Shown piece by piece: positions 24,300-39,200 of a stretch of DNA of 64,000 bases. The DNA lies in NCBI RefSeq assembly GCF_932274485.2, contig NC_065886.2, forward strand, positions 41,713,501-41,777,500. Direction: 5' to 3'. The DNA comes from Patella vulgata. Taxonomy: Eukaryota > Mollusca > Gastropoda > Patellidae. Position numbers and translations under genes: made by a program. Every line of letters starts with the position of its first letter. Position 1 is the stretch's first letter. Under the pieces are notes generated by a model, which was not told the origin of the DNA, made no database searches, and saw nothing but the letters and a program-made list of their open reading frames with translations.

Positions 24300-27200
24300 G
24301 GACGAACCCATTTTAATAGTCCCCTGCTTTCTTCGAAAGGCGGGGGACAAAAATAGAGAGAGAGAGAGAAATGGGGTTTAACGTCCACTCGACACAAACT
24401 AGGTCATTTCGGGACTAACATATGGTTTAATTTTATTTACATAATTCGCTTGCGCGTAGGGGTCTTTAGCAGTGGGAGGAAACCGGAGGCCCCGGAGAAA
24501 ACCCACGAGGTTGGACAGGCGACCCTACTCCTTGCCAAGTACAACCGGGGATTAGAAACCACGCTAGTCGACTCAATGACAGACTTTATGATACACCGCG
24601 TGCACGCTAACCATTCAGCCATCCAACCCCCCAAATAAGAAATAGTCAGGTTCCTAAATACATAAGACTATCAAACAAGCCAACAGTGAGGCTGATGTCC
24701 CCCGCCGAAATTGCAAAATAAATAGATGACACATATTAATTAATCGCACATTTATTTTTTTCACTAAGTTTCATCACTCTCTATCAGATAGAATCAAGAT
24801 TATCTTGTCCCAAACCATCGACAAATGAAATCGATTAGCTCTGCTTAGCTTCAGCTCGAAATGTTAATTATTGAACTCAGTCAAGACATTCACCTAATGA
24901 ACATCTACATATACATCAAGTTTAAACATTCACCTAATAGACACCTATGCCAAGTTTGAACATTCTACCTCAATTAGAAGGAGAGTTATTGTGTTCCAAA
25001 GTTTCTACCAATCAAATTGCTTATCACTCTGCTTACCCTCAGCAAAAAATGTTCATTATCGAACTTAGTTAAGGTATTCATATAATAAATCTATACACCA
25101 AGTTTCATCAATCTCACTTAATTAGAACTAAAGTTATCGTGTCCCAAAGCATCAACCAATCAAATTGCTTATCTCTGCTTACCCTAAGCGGAAAATGCTC
25201 ATCTTCGAACTCCATCAAGGCATTGACCTAATCAACACATACACCAAGTTTGAACATTCTAGCTCAATTAGGAAGAGAGTTATCGTGCCCCAAAGTATCA
25301 ACCAATCAAATTGCTTATCTCTGCTTACCCTAAGCGGAAAATGCTCATCTTCGAACTCCATCAAGGCATTGACCTAATAAACACATACACCAAGTTTGAA
25401 CATTCTAGCTCAATTAAAAGTTATCGTGTCCCAAAGCATCAACCAATCAAATTGCTTATCTCTGCTTACCCTAAGCGGAAAATGCTCATCTTCGAACTCC
25501 ATCAAGGCATTGACCTAATCAACACATACACCAAGTTTGAACATTCTAGCCCAATTAGGAAGAGAGTTATCGTGTCCCAAAGCATCAACCAATCAAATTG
25601 CTTATCTCTGCTTACCCTAAGCGGAAAATGCTCATCTTCGAACTCCATCAAGGCATTGACCTAATAAACACATACACCAAGTTTGAACATTCTAGCTCAA
25701 TTAGGAAGAGAGTTATTGTGTCCCAAAAAGTGTGACGGACAGACAGACAGACAGACAGACGGACGGACAGACGGACAGACAGACAGACAGACGGACGAAC
25801 CCATTTTAATAGTCCCCTGCTTTCTTCGAAAGGCGGGGGACAATAAAAAATATATTCATAAACACTATTTGGTGATAAAAACATTATTTATACCATCCAG
25901 TTACTTCAAATACTACTTATGTAGAATATTTACAAAATGGTGAATAGTTATGCGTTAGCACGGCTGTGCAATTTGCTATTTCTCTACATATATACAGAGA
26001 AATCAATGGCAGAACACTGGTTGACACTCTGTTTTCAATAAGTTATCTACATGCAGGTGCTGATCACAAACTACAGTATGGTGAAAGTTGAAACTTTAAA
26101 AAGGCGAGAGAGAGTGAGAAATGGAGTTTAACATCCACTTCACATAAACTATTATTAATTTATTTTAATAATTCGCTTGTGCGTAGTGTTCTTTAGCTGT
26201 GAGAGATAATTGGAGGACCCAGATAAAACCCAAGAGGTTAGGCTGGCAACCTTACTCCTTGAAATGTACAAGTAGGAATTGAAATCACACGCGGTTAAAC
26301 ATACGACCAACCAATTCCCCTCTCACTTTAAAAGGAATCTTAGTGCAAAACTGTTCAATTCCATTCAGTATTTACAAGGCTATGAATTAAAGATTTCCTA
26401 ATTTTAGTTAATTAAGAGAGAGAGAGAGAAATTGGGTTTAACGTCCACTCGACACAAACTAGGTCATTTCAGGACTAACATATGGTTTAATTTTATTTCC
26501 ATAATTTGCTTACGTGTAGGGGTCTTTAGCAGTTGGAAGAAACCGGAGGACCCAGAGAAAACCCACGAGGTTGGACAGGCAACCTTACTCCTTGTCACGT
26601 ACAACCGGGGAATCGAAACCACGTCAGTTGACTCAAGGACAGACTTTATGATACAGCACACACATGCTAACCATTCAGCAATCCAAACCCCCTAATTAAT
26701 TAATCATCCTCTGCAGATGATATAAGTGTCGGTAATTTGTTTATGTAGGCCTCTTTTTTAAATCTGATTAAATCGAAGCCAGCAGATTATCCACAATAGA
26801 TAGCATTGAATAATGAGATATTATCAAAATATACACAACTGATATAGCCAATTTTTATTTTTGGATTATTTTATTTGAACCAATAATTTTATTTTTCCTA
26901 GACAAATTGATGGCCTAGCATACTGGAAGGGATACATCTTTACAAGGCAACACCGATAAATCGAAAGAATATAAAAACAGTATTTACCGAATGTCTGATA
27001 TCTTTTTTACTCAGATCAACCACCTTTACATTCTGAGACCATTCTGACTCACTATCTTGAATTGCTTTCTGAAAAATGTCATACAGTTTAAAAACAATTA
27101 AATAACAATAACAAGTGCTTATATTACCCAGTTATTTAATGAGACAATCTCACCATTGTGATCATCCCAACAGTAACAACTAATAAAGTTATCCAATACA

Positions 27201-30200
27201 TTGGACAGATCAAGGTCAATATGTCATATTCGCCACCATCTTGGAATTGTGACATCAAAATCATAGTTAATCAATCAATGTCCAATTGTCCTGGGAACAA
27301 GCATGCCATGTTTTGTTGAATTGGCAAAGTCTTGGGCTTTTTTCAAAACCACAATAAGAAGATAAGTAGTGCATAAATCGCAAAATAGACCTGTTAAAAA
27401 TTTTAAGGGGAGGCACTGCTTGACAATATGCATTTTAAAATAACTCATTAGCTGCCCATCTTCATTAGCCCAGTTTAGGAGCAGAACAATAGGATGTTAA
27501 ACTCCATTTGATTTCAATTTCATTTATCTCATTTGTACAGTATATGAGAATTTCAGGTGTTTTGGGGGAGTTGGGAGATAATTCAGTAAGTGCCAAGCAT
27601 TGGGGTAGAAAATGTTTTTTAATTATGCCTTGCTAGAACCCTCCCACCCCACCCTCAAAAAAAAATCATCCCAAACAGACAAGTTGCCCTTTTTAATGAC
27701 AGAGTTATAGTTGACATTTTGTTATAATTTTGGTATAGATATTTGTAACTATAAATTGGGTGGGAAATTTAATTAATAGGATCTGATAAAGATATCAAAT
27801 TTCTTTGTGAAAGTGACATACATTGTAGCCTCTTTAAAAATATGGTTACTATCAAAATTGATTAAAGATTTAATATGAACATCACAAAAGCTTGTGGTTT
27901 TTGGTACTAAAATTGATCGGTATTCTGGAGTTTTTCACAAACATAAGATAGATTAAATACAGTAATATCGTTGGGTTGTTCCGTCTGTTCTGTGACAAGC
28001 GGACAAAATCCATCTGAACTTACAAGTAAGCCATTTGATTAAAGCTGTGTATATATACTATATCCCATCCTTACACAAACACTGTAAAGCACTTTGATGA
28101 ACTATATTATTAAATAGCCTCAGTCATATCAATCAACCTCCTATATTAAACGGACTGTATTTCGAGAAGTACAGAGTTGTCTAGAAGTGATAGACTACCA
28201 GTAGATTTGATTAGAGATTGAAATTGATAGAATTCTATATTAAATTCTACATAAATGTGTAGCTACTTCGTTATAATTAAAAAATAATTTCAGCCAATCT
28301 TGAGATATCAGTTCTACTTTTTTGCCTGTCTGTCAATTATCAATTATACTTATGTATTGTTTCAAGTCTCTGAACGTCACTTGAGGGACGGAGGAATCCT
28401 TTGCCATCTACGATTTGTGAAAGTTGAATCTCTACAAGGAATATGCCGTCCTCTGCAGACGACATAAACAAAAATGAAATGAAATGAAATGGGGTTTATC
28501 GTTCCTACTGTTCTGTTCCGAACTGGGCTAATGAAGACAGGCATATGCCGTACAGTGTGCTATGAGGGAAATTTTGCCCAGACATCGGCACTACGGCCTA
28601 CTCTTTTATCGAATTCCAACTGTCAAGGGATCTTTTACGTGCACGCCAATGTGTACATGGGACCTCGGCTTCTTGTCACATCCGAACGACTAGACAGCTG
28701 TCCTTGTCAGGCCCTCCGTCTATTAAAAATTCTGATGAACTGGCGACTTGAACAGGACTCATTACTAAAGTCAGCAAGTTGTGACTCGACTCAGAAAATG
28801 AAATAGTGTTTAATGCCCCACTTTCCTGCGAAGGCTGGGCTAACGCAGACAGACATATGCCATACAGTGTGCTATGCGGGAAATTTGGCCCGGACAGCGG
28901 CGCTACAGCCTTCTCGTATATCGAATTCCAACTGCCAATGGATGTTTTACGTGCACTTGAATGTGTACACAGGGCCTAAGTTTTCCCTCCCATCCAAACG
29001 ACTAGACAGTTGTAGTTGTCAGGCCCTTCATCCTGCATTATACCCCAAATTATGGCTCCCATGTAGTAATAATATATTAGCAACCATAGATATATATATA
29101 TACTACTATGACATGTAAGCTGTGTAAAATTGACATATATACATGTAAACAATCTGTTACCAACCATATATAATCATTTAATATCCCTCACCAGCTGACT
29201 GAATATACAAACTAAGTAATAAATAATAAATTATAAGTAGATATTGTATGCTTAGCTAACTCACTATAATATAAGTCAATATGAAACATATGTGTGTTAA
29301 ATAGCTCAGAAGAAATCTTGTTTTCGAGCAAATTGATAATTATAAATAAAAAAAAAATTCCAAAATATGAAATGAAATGAAATGAAATGGGGTTTAACGT
29401 CCTACTGTTCTGCTCCAAACTGGGCTAATGAAGACGGCCATACGCCATACAGTGTGCTATGAGGGAAATTTTGCCCGGACAGCGGCACTACGGCCTACTT
29501 TTATATCGAATTCCAACTGTCAAGGGATCTTTAACGTGCACGCCAATGTGTACACGGGACCTCGGTTTTTCGTCCCATCCGAATGACTAGACAGCTGTCC
29601 TTGCCAGGCCCTCCGTCCTGCATCACTGACAAGGGGGAAGCACGCCAGAAAATCTGGATGAACTAATTCCAAAATAATTATGACACATATATATAACACA
29701 TCAGATAAACTGAAATGAATAATATATTTTTACATTAATCTACACTAAAGACAGGAACGTTTCCATAACATAATACTTCTGTCATTTTAAGACTTTTTAT
29801 TATTTATGTAACATATTTAATTGAATTTGATGTGTTTATTTGTTTTGCGGAGTGGTGATATTTCTACATTTAATAACATTAGGTCTGTTGTTGTTAAAAC
29901 CAATCTTGTGTTCTAAATGAAACTAAAATTATTAAACAAATGGACTTCTGCTATCTCTCAAAATAAAATAAAAAAATATAGTGCATTAACCCACCACTAA
30001 ATTTCATAACTATGTTTAGATGGAAATCAAAGAGCTTTTACAGTTAAGTGTGCAAGAATGTTTAGAGATACTTTTGCCAAAGGAGTATCATTTCCATCTA
30101 CATTTATTCAATTACTGTTCATAGCGATCTTATTCTTGTACTCCCAAATATTACAGAACTTGTTGTTATAATTAACGAAATGTTGAAGGTTTGGTATTAT

Positions 30201-33200
30201 CTTCATCTTTGAATTACATATAGGTCTACTTGGGGGAACCATAATGTTTTCAGTGGTTAGGGCATCAACAGGTCTTAATCCAACCCTGACAAATAGGTAG
30301 TTTTGCTGTATTACATCTTTAAGTTAAAACCTCACTTGCTCAAGTTAGACAGTTACTAACATTAAATGGCATTTAAGTTTCTGCACCAACGGGCATTTGT
30401 CTGGACACAGCTCTTTGGCCTACTCTGTCATGGGTTCTTAGAAACTGTAGGGGAAAACCGTGCCGGAAAAACCTGAGGAACTTCTCGGCCAACACTTGGA
30501 GTTAACCCAAGACCTCCTGAGCCAGTGTCTTACTGTCCCACACTGCGGCTCCCCACTTTCTAACAAGTTAATCACTTCTATTTTATAATTTAATAAATAA
30601 GAATATTGATATTTGAGATATTATATTAATATTATATATTTATATCACACATACAAATGTGATATACAATATGTGTATTGTAAATTCTACAACTTGACAT
30701 GACCCAATTACCAAGATAATTAATAATTGATTTCATGTATACAAGTATAATATATACTGATAAAATTCATATAGAGGTTATTATAATCTGAATTAACTGT
30801 TACTATATATAGTTACTACAATAAACATCATAACAGCCTATAGGATTCAAAATTGTATACAAAAATCTAATTCAAATGTGTTTCCATGGAAACACAAATA
30901 TTTTTAAATCCGATAAATTTCTAAATAGCAAAAGGCATAACTGTTCAGTTTTATAAGATATACTTTGGAATAAAAATTGCATAAATGCAACTATTTTTAA
31001 ATCTGATATAATATTTCTAATTAGCAAAACTATTATAATAGGTTGATGTTTGAACAGAGTATTACAAAGATATCTTGAAAGTTTTTGAGAAATGCTCTGG
31101 AATGATGATAAAATCAAATCTGTATCCATGGAAACACAATTTTAAAAAATTCAATAAATTTCTAATTATTAATAGGCACAACTACTAAGTCAAATTTGTT
31201 TCCATGGAAACACAAATACCTTTAAAATCAATATATTTCTTATTACCAAAATGCAGAACCGCTATATGAAAGCTTGAAATGTACATGTACAAATTTCATC
31301 AAGATATCTTGAACCTTTTATTAAATACGCCCCAGAAACAAAATCATGGCAGACGGACATACAGATCCCATTTCAGTGACAGCCATCCATGTAAAGGCTT
31401 TATAAAAAAAAAAGTCTTTTGGTTCTCAGTAAATCCTTCAAAAAATCAAATGGATGAATCCTTTATTTCAAAAAAATTATATTTAATTCTAAAGCGGTAG
31501 TTGCATTTTGTTAAGTCATGTTTAACTATTAAATGACCCAGAGGTTTGACGTCATAACATCATAAAAACCCACGTCATGATGGTCAATAGTCATATCATT
31601 AAAAAAAAACTGTAGATAGACCCTTCATGTAAATGGATGAAATAATCTAAATTTGATGCCATTTTCATAAATATGAATTTTATACCAAAAATTACTATGT
31701 TAAATACTCTAATTTAGATATTTGATGCAAGACTCATGTATAATGGTGATTTCTATTTTTTTGTTTGTCTGTTGTGAATTAAAAATCATTCATTGCGAAT
31801 CTCTTTTAATTATTTAAACATACATTATGCAAGAGCTAAATCTGCCTATTGCAGGTCTTTCTTTAGGCCTGAAATGTTTCATAGACTATTAATTAGACAT
31901 TAAAAAGATATTAAAAAGATTAGAACAGTTCAGCCATATTTTGATTTAAGCTAAAAATGGAGGAGCGAGACTTAGCTTCTAACAACCAGTACGGTGGTTG
32001 AAATTATTGCACACGTCTTGTCAAACGTTCAAAGGCTAATATCTTCACTCGCAATAGTGTAATTTGAATGAAATTTTCAATTTATTCATGTTACAATATC
32101 TATTTTTGAACTATTATAGCAAGAATGGCTAGCTCTTTATCTAAATCTTACATAATGTATCTTGAAGTAATTCATTGATTAACCCTACTTCTATCACGTT
32201 CTAAAACAAAATTATCAAAACCTACAACTACCATCAAATCTATACACAGCCCTACATTGTTAAAGAAAATATTCCTATTAGTTTTATAATTCACTAGTTG
32301 AGAAAGCGGCAAATATATAATTTTCAAGTTGAAACATTAAAGTTGCAATTGCAAATTTTCAAGTTATATTTTTAAACTGTATTAAAATAAAGCCTTAATA
32401 AAGATGGTATCCAAAAACAGTACTACCTTGTTAAAGAATAATCCTATTAATCCTATAATTCGCTATTGCCAGCTGAGAAATTGGCAAAAATATCATTTTT
32501 AACTTCAAATTCCAACGTTGGAAAATGGCTGCCCCATGTTGTCAATAGCAAAACAGGGGAGGTAATTGTGTTGTTATTTCCTGTGTCATAGATTTTTAGG
32601 GGTGGGAAATAATGCCCATGATCGTATAATAGTGATTTGATAACCTATTGAGCAAAAGACATAGAAATAATTATGTTTTCACTTTCTTAGAAAATTTGAA
32701 ATTGTCGCTTTAACATTGAGCTTTGCTAATAAAGTTATTTGACTGGAATTTTCACCTTTTTTTTTTAGCAATTTCTCTAAACTCCCGTAATACCCCCTTA
32801 TGATCATCAACTTATTATTAGCACGAGAGATCAGTAATCTGCTTGCAACATTATTTTTTACTTTTTAGTTTTTACCCATTTTTCTAATGAACCCATAATA
32901 TTTGTAAACCTTTTGAACAGAAGTCCTATCAATGTGTTTTTGATGGACAGTAATTCTGTAACAGTACTAAAAATAAAAGGATTAGTGGGCTTCCACGTAT
33001 TAGAAGAAACTTTATAAACGTTAATTTCTAGACGTTCTGTTATTAGCTACAATATTGCCATTTCTAACAAAAATGCTGCTCTATCACCCCAAAAAACAAG
33101 AACCATCGCTACATGAATGTCAAAATGAATTAAACAACAGTATATGAAGCCACCAAAAGACAACACTGAGAACGAACGTCTTACTAAATTAAACTAAAGG

Positions 33201-36200
33201 CATATTTACATGACAACTATTCAATACTGCTTACTTTGAAACAAATACATCCAAACTATAGGAATGGATTCATGTTAAAGGAAATGAAATCAAATAAAAT
33301 GGATTTTAACATCCTACTGTTCTGCTCCTACTGGGCTTATCAGGATGGGCATACGCCATACATTGTGGGATGAGGGTAATTTTGCCTAGACAGTGGCACT
33401 ATGGCATCTCTTTATTTTGAATTCCAACTGTCAAGGGTTCTTTTACGGGAACGCCAATGTGTACACAGGACCTCAGGTTTTTTGTCCTATCTGAATGATT
33501 ATACACCCGTCTTCATTAGCCCAGTTCGGAGCAGAACAGTAAGACGTTAAACCCCATTTCATTTGATGACCATACCACATTCCTACACCACTGATAATGC
33601 CAAACCACGCTGGAAAATCCCGATGAACTTTCCCAGACAACACAGGGATCGAACACAAGACCTCCAGATTAGCGAGCCAACCTCCAACATAATAATGAGA
33701 ACGAAAAGGGGTTAAAAATCTTGCCAAGATTTTGGTAAATTTCAATATTCATGTGCAATGTGAGAGGGTGGGAGAACATTTTGCTTAGAAAGAGCCATAT
33801 CTATCTCCTCTCCTCCAAATTCTGACGGCAAAGGATTCTATTAAATTAGTGTGATCAGGTTTCACCAACTAGGTCAACCAATTCGGTTTATCAAACACTA
33901 ACATAAAGGTGGGGTTCTGTTTTTTTTCTTTTTCATGTAGTGAAGGGTACATTCTATAAATACTGCCAATACTACAAATGCTGCAAATACTGCTGATACT
34001 GCTAATACTAATACTACTACAAATAGTAATAATACTGCTAATACTACAAATACTAATAATACTGCTAATAGTATTAATACTAATAATACTACAAATACTC
34101 TTAATACTAAAATACTAATAATACTGTTAAATACTGTTAAATACTAATAATACTGCTAATACAATTTAAATACTGCTAATACTAATAGTACTGCTAATAC
34201 TAATAATATTAACAGAAGCCAAGCTTTTAGGATTTTTTCCCATTATTTTTAAACAAACCTTGAAGTATATGGGTGCTAGATCGCCTACTTCTCTCTCTAA
34301 TGGTATACAATCTACAAAAGTATGTGGTTGTCGTTTTAAAAACATACTCGTCTCCATAAATATACAGTCTTCACCACGCTCACTGAATAAATTTGTTAAT
34401 GTTTTACGGAATGTCTGAAAAGAGACAAATACACAAATGTCTCAATTAAATCAAAATGCATTTTTAGGTTGTTTTGGCAAAATGTTAAATTCATGAATAC
34501 GAGTTATATTTATAGCACGGCTTCCATGAGTTAACAGGTTTAACCAGAGGCCGTAGGCCGAGGTGTTAAACCTGTTAACGAATGAAGCGTGCTATAAATG
34601 ACTTGTAACATTGACAACTGCTCAACATGCTTATTGTTATTGCACAGAAAACCCACCCGACTTCTCTATATGATTTCTACTAAAACTAGTGTAAACCAAC
34701 AAAAGAGTGCAATAGCATTAAAAATGTCTAGTTATTGCACAGTTAAGCTCCAATCAGCCTGTTAGAGGGAAAACAATCTGCTTATTCAACAAAAAGAACA
34801 ATGGAAGATTTCCCATCCATGTTACAATATCAAATGGTTCACTATCTTCAGTAGCTCAAATAAAGTATCCGAACACCAAGTGCCAGTTTAACCAGAGAAA
34901 GGAAATCAAGAAAAATGATATTAAATCTTTTGAAGTAAAATGGCTTATTATTTGGGTTTATTTCAAGACGTTGGTCAAATTACACTGACTTAAAGTACAT
35001 ATTACCATTATATGGTCATTTTATGTGCTCTTTAATACACATTTACATGAAAGTATTCAATTCATTAACAGTTTAATAACGGTACCTACCTGCATCTCCT
35101 GCCATACATCTTCATCTATAGCTGTCGCAGCAGGACAATGCATCATGGGAACTATTTGACAATGTCCGACTGATAATGGTTTATGTTGAGGTAGACACAG
35201 ATATGACTGAAAACATAAAGTTTAAAATAATATGAAATGATTATACAATGATCAGGTGATAAAAATACATTAAAGGACCTAAGTCCGTAACTCAAAATCC
35301 TCCAAAATCTTCGACATCGAAAACACGAATTATTGGTCAATTTAAATCAACATTGATGATGTAAACTTACCGGGAAAAGATGAGCTTCTGATATCCGATA
35401 TTTAAGATAAAATAATTTTTTTAACATTGGTACACGAATCGTGTACCATAATGCGCTTCAGCCCTAGTTGTATTGAGAGACTCGAGGGACGAGGCTAGAC
35501 ACATTGCACCAAATCAAATGGAGTTATGTAGACTAGAATAACTAGACGCTAGAAATTTGCACTCGATTGAGATTGCTGACTTATTTCGCCGAACATAACT
35601 GATTTGAAATTGGAGTAAAAACGGAAACCATTAAATGTAAATCAGTTTATATACATTCATATTACAGTATTATATGCGTTGCGACCCACTTTTGTGAATT
35701 TCTAGGTCCCAAATGTTAGCGATTTAGCTCCTTTAATAATGATGTAGGCATATGAATGAAAAGGCGAGCTTATCTTTCTCTACTCTGGGGAAAATGGAGA
35801 AGGGACTGTCATTGTTAGTTGCACAATTTAAAATGACTTCACCTCTTTCAATTTGCTTAAGTGGTCAACCAAATTCAACACATTAATTTCAACTAAACCA
35901 TAGAACCTTTTTTTTCTTATAAAAGCAAAATCAATGGTTTAAAAAAATAAGTATTATAATTTGCACTATTGCATTGATGAAAAATTTTAATCATAAAGGA
36001 CTATGGCTTTCAAAAACACAAAATATATCAAAACATATTTGAAATTTGTTTTCTACCTTTTTTCCAATGGCTATAATCATATGTTTGGGAACTTTATCAA
36101 AACAGAACTGACATCTTGCAATGGCAGCCGTCATCTTTTGATGTTCTGGAATCAAAGAAAAATAAAACAAAAGACTTCAAGAATTTGTAATTGTAATTAC

Positions 36201-39200
36201 TGAATACAATAACGGCATCATAAATCAATACTTGTTACCATGCTGGAAATTTATCAGATTTTTCGTTATCTTTGATCTTACGGCAATTCAATTAAAAAGA
36301 ATTCATCCCTTGATGCTACAATTATTCATCTCTCCATCCGAACCGGCAGTCGAAAACAAAAACTGTTATTTTAACTTTCAATATTCATATTTCAGACGAA
36401 AAAAAATTCTGTAGCCACCTCAACTTCAAAGACATTCCTTTCTTTCCATGAGATGTTAATCAATCCAACATCCTCAGTTGATCAAAATACATGTATATAT
36501 GACTTTTCATATTCAATTAATGTATAAAAAAATAACTTTAGTCTATTGTAAAATCAAAGAACATAGAATATTTGGATTTTAAGGCAGGCTATGATGTCAG
36601 ATTTTCAGAATATCATGGCCTAATTATAGTTAAGATTTGATTTGATTTTCAAATTGTCAAATATTAACTTCTTACAGACTCAAGTCTGAAATAGATTTAA
36701 ATAATATTTTATTCATAGGTTAATGAAACAAGCCAATGGCTTATATAAATAGGTTCCAATGTCAGACATCTGAGACAGCCCTCAGCATCAAGGGGTTTGT
36801 GATCTTACTTAACAATATCTTATGTGTATATACACACAACGCCAGATTAACCGTGAGGCATGCTAGGGCACAAGTCCCAGGGCCCCCTACCAAAAATCTC
36901 AGTTGCTCTAAAAGCAATGTGAGCATGATCAAACCAAGGACTCCATCTGCTAGTGGCAGTGATGGGGCTCTACATCAGATTTTTTCAAAGTCTTGACCTG
37001 TGTTGCGGTTGACATCCGAGAACTCGGTGTAATCCAGCGATGCCACGTCGTACTTTCAACTGCTATCCGTTTCTTTTTTTGTTTAGTGGCAATATTTGGG
37101 TAATGTTTTTAAAAAAATATTTTTTTATAAATTAATAAAAAACATTATGTTACTTGACTGTAAAGTAGAAGAAAATCGGTGATTTTTCTGAATGTAGGTA
37201 CCTAGTTCTGTGGGTAGGAATAGAATCGGATTCTGTAAGTTCACTTTTGGGAAAAAATTGGTGAACTAAAAACTATAAGCCACCTTTTATTTAAAATTGT
37301 CCCTGAAATAGTTTTGTGAAACACCACTAGTTTAAACATACATTATGCAAGAGCTAAATCTGCCTATTGCAGGTCTTTCTTTAGGCCTGAAATGTTAACT
37401 AAATTATTAATTAGACTTTAATTAACTTATCCAGACCATAATCAACTTTCGATGTGATCGCTAGCCTGCGATATTTACTGGATTAAGATCCGATCTGCTG
37501 CTTAGTGCTCATTCATGACTAAATCAAGCAATGGATAATCGCGACTATGTTTTTTATCGTACCGACTTTAGTAACGATGATCGAAGCTAGACCGAAATTC
37601 AATTGCTAAATTCTCGGTTCAGAGTGGATCAATTTGACTGAAATTTTCAGCAAATCCCCTTTACAGTATCTAGTTTTTAACTATTATAGTGAGAGCTGCC
37701 AGCTCTTTATCTAATCTCCCATAATGTATCTTTAAGTATAGATAAAATTTTATTTAAGTGTATTTCATCTAAAATACTTAAAATCGTTTTGTGAAAGTAA
37801 CCTATCTTAAGTTAGAATGAAATTTTAGTTTAAGACAATTTTAAGTAGATTTAAGTTTTTGAGAAACAGGGTCCTGATGTTAGAAATTCTTACCCATAAT
37901 AGATTTCATTTTATCTTTTTCTTCTAATTTGGCCTCTGACTGTTGGCGGGCCGCTTTACTAATGAACATATCATCTACTTGATAATCATCATCTGTCTTC
38001 TCGACACTCTGAAAAAAAAAAACCAGTAGTAGCAATGAAGGGAGGCAATCACAATTATTGGTGCCTTCCCTGCATAGACACAGAAGTAAACCTTACAAAT
38101 GAAATTTGTGATCAAACAGTATATATCAGTAAAAAAGAACCAGATAAAGAGAAATGGGTTTTAAAGTCCACTCAACACAAACTAGATCATTTTGGGACTA
38201 ACACCTGATTCAATTTTATTTCAATAATTCGCTTAGCAGTGGGATAAAACTAGAAGTTTTGGAGAAAACCCACAAGGTCAGATATAAAGACAATATTCTG
38301 GTTTACAGATACCAGTGAGGTCTATGACCAGTTTTTATTCAAAAAATAAAAACATCCTCATTCCTCATTGATTACCGCATGTTAATATTTCCTGTGTTCA
38401 GGGCAGTTAACTTTAGTTATCATTTCCAGTTGAATTTGAAAGTGTCCAGTAGACTCCATTATCAATTACACAATCCTCATAAATGTTATTGACAATAATA
38501 TATGGCACTGGACAATCATAAATTGAATCATTGTTCTCCGGATATGGTGACAATCTATTCATCTGTTTAATTTTTAAAGATCCTTTAAGTCCATACTTTC
38601 ATGGATGATAACCCTGCTAACTACATGAGAAAGAAATTACTGAAGTTATACTCTATGGAGCATTCATGTATTAGAACTACAAAATCAGCATTTTCATTTG
38701 TAGACCAGAGATGTCAATTAGTTTTTAACTTGAGCTTTGTGTACAATACAGTAATGTTCAGATTTTTAACACAAGAATTAGTATGTAAGTGAATTCCTAA
38801 AAACAGCCTTAAAGAACAGGTGCTGATATAAATGTAGAACCTTGAAATGTGATGTTTGTGAGAAGTCATTTAGCCATATGATCCAGAGAGAGAGAGAGCT
38901 TGGTTTTAAGTCCACTTGACACAAACTAGGTCATTTTGGGACTATCATATGGTTCAATTTTATTTCAGAAAACCCACACGGTTAGAAAGGTGACCCTACT
39001 CCTTGTCAGGTACAACCAGGGAATTGAAACCACACCAGTTGACTCAATGACAGACCTTATGATAACACATGCACACGCTAACCATTCGGCTATCTTACTG
39101 TCCATTTACCATACATATTGAAGCATTTTTGCCCAGTGCTTGCCCCTATGGGTGTTTTTCAGGGAATCAAGTATTTTTCTAGTAAGATTGGGCATCTCTA

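Noticed and set aside
25311-25664. 117-codon repetitive frame ([20 protein letters not shown]...)
   Set aside because: Produced by the 146-bp core repeats of a pearl-type element; the repeat length keeps a frame open only by chance.
36232-36414. Antisense 60-codon frame in intron 12
   Set aside because: Low-complexity AT-rich translation with no motif or splice support.
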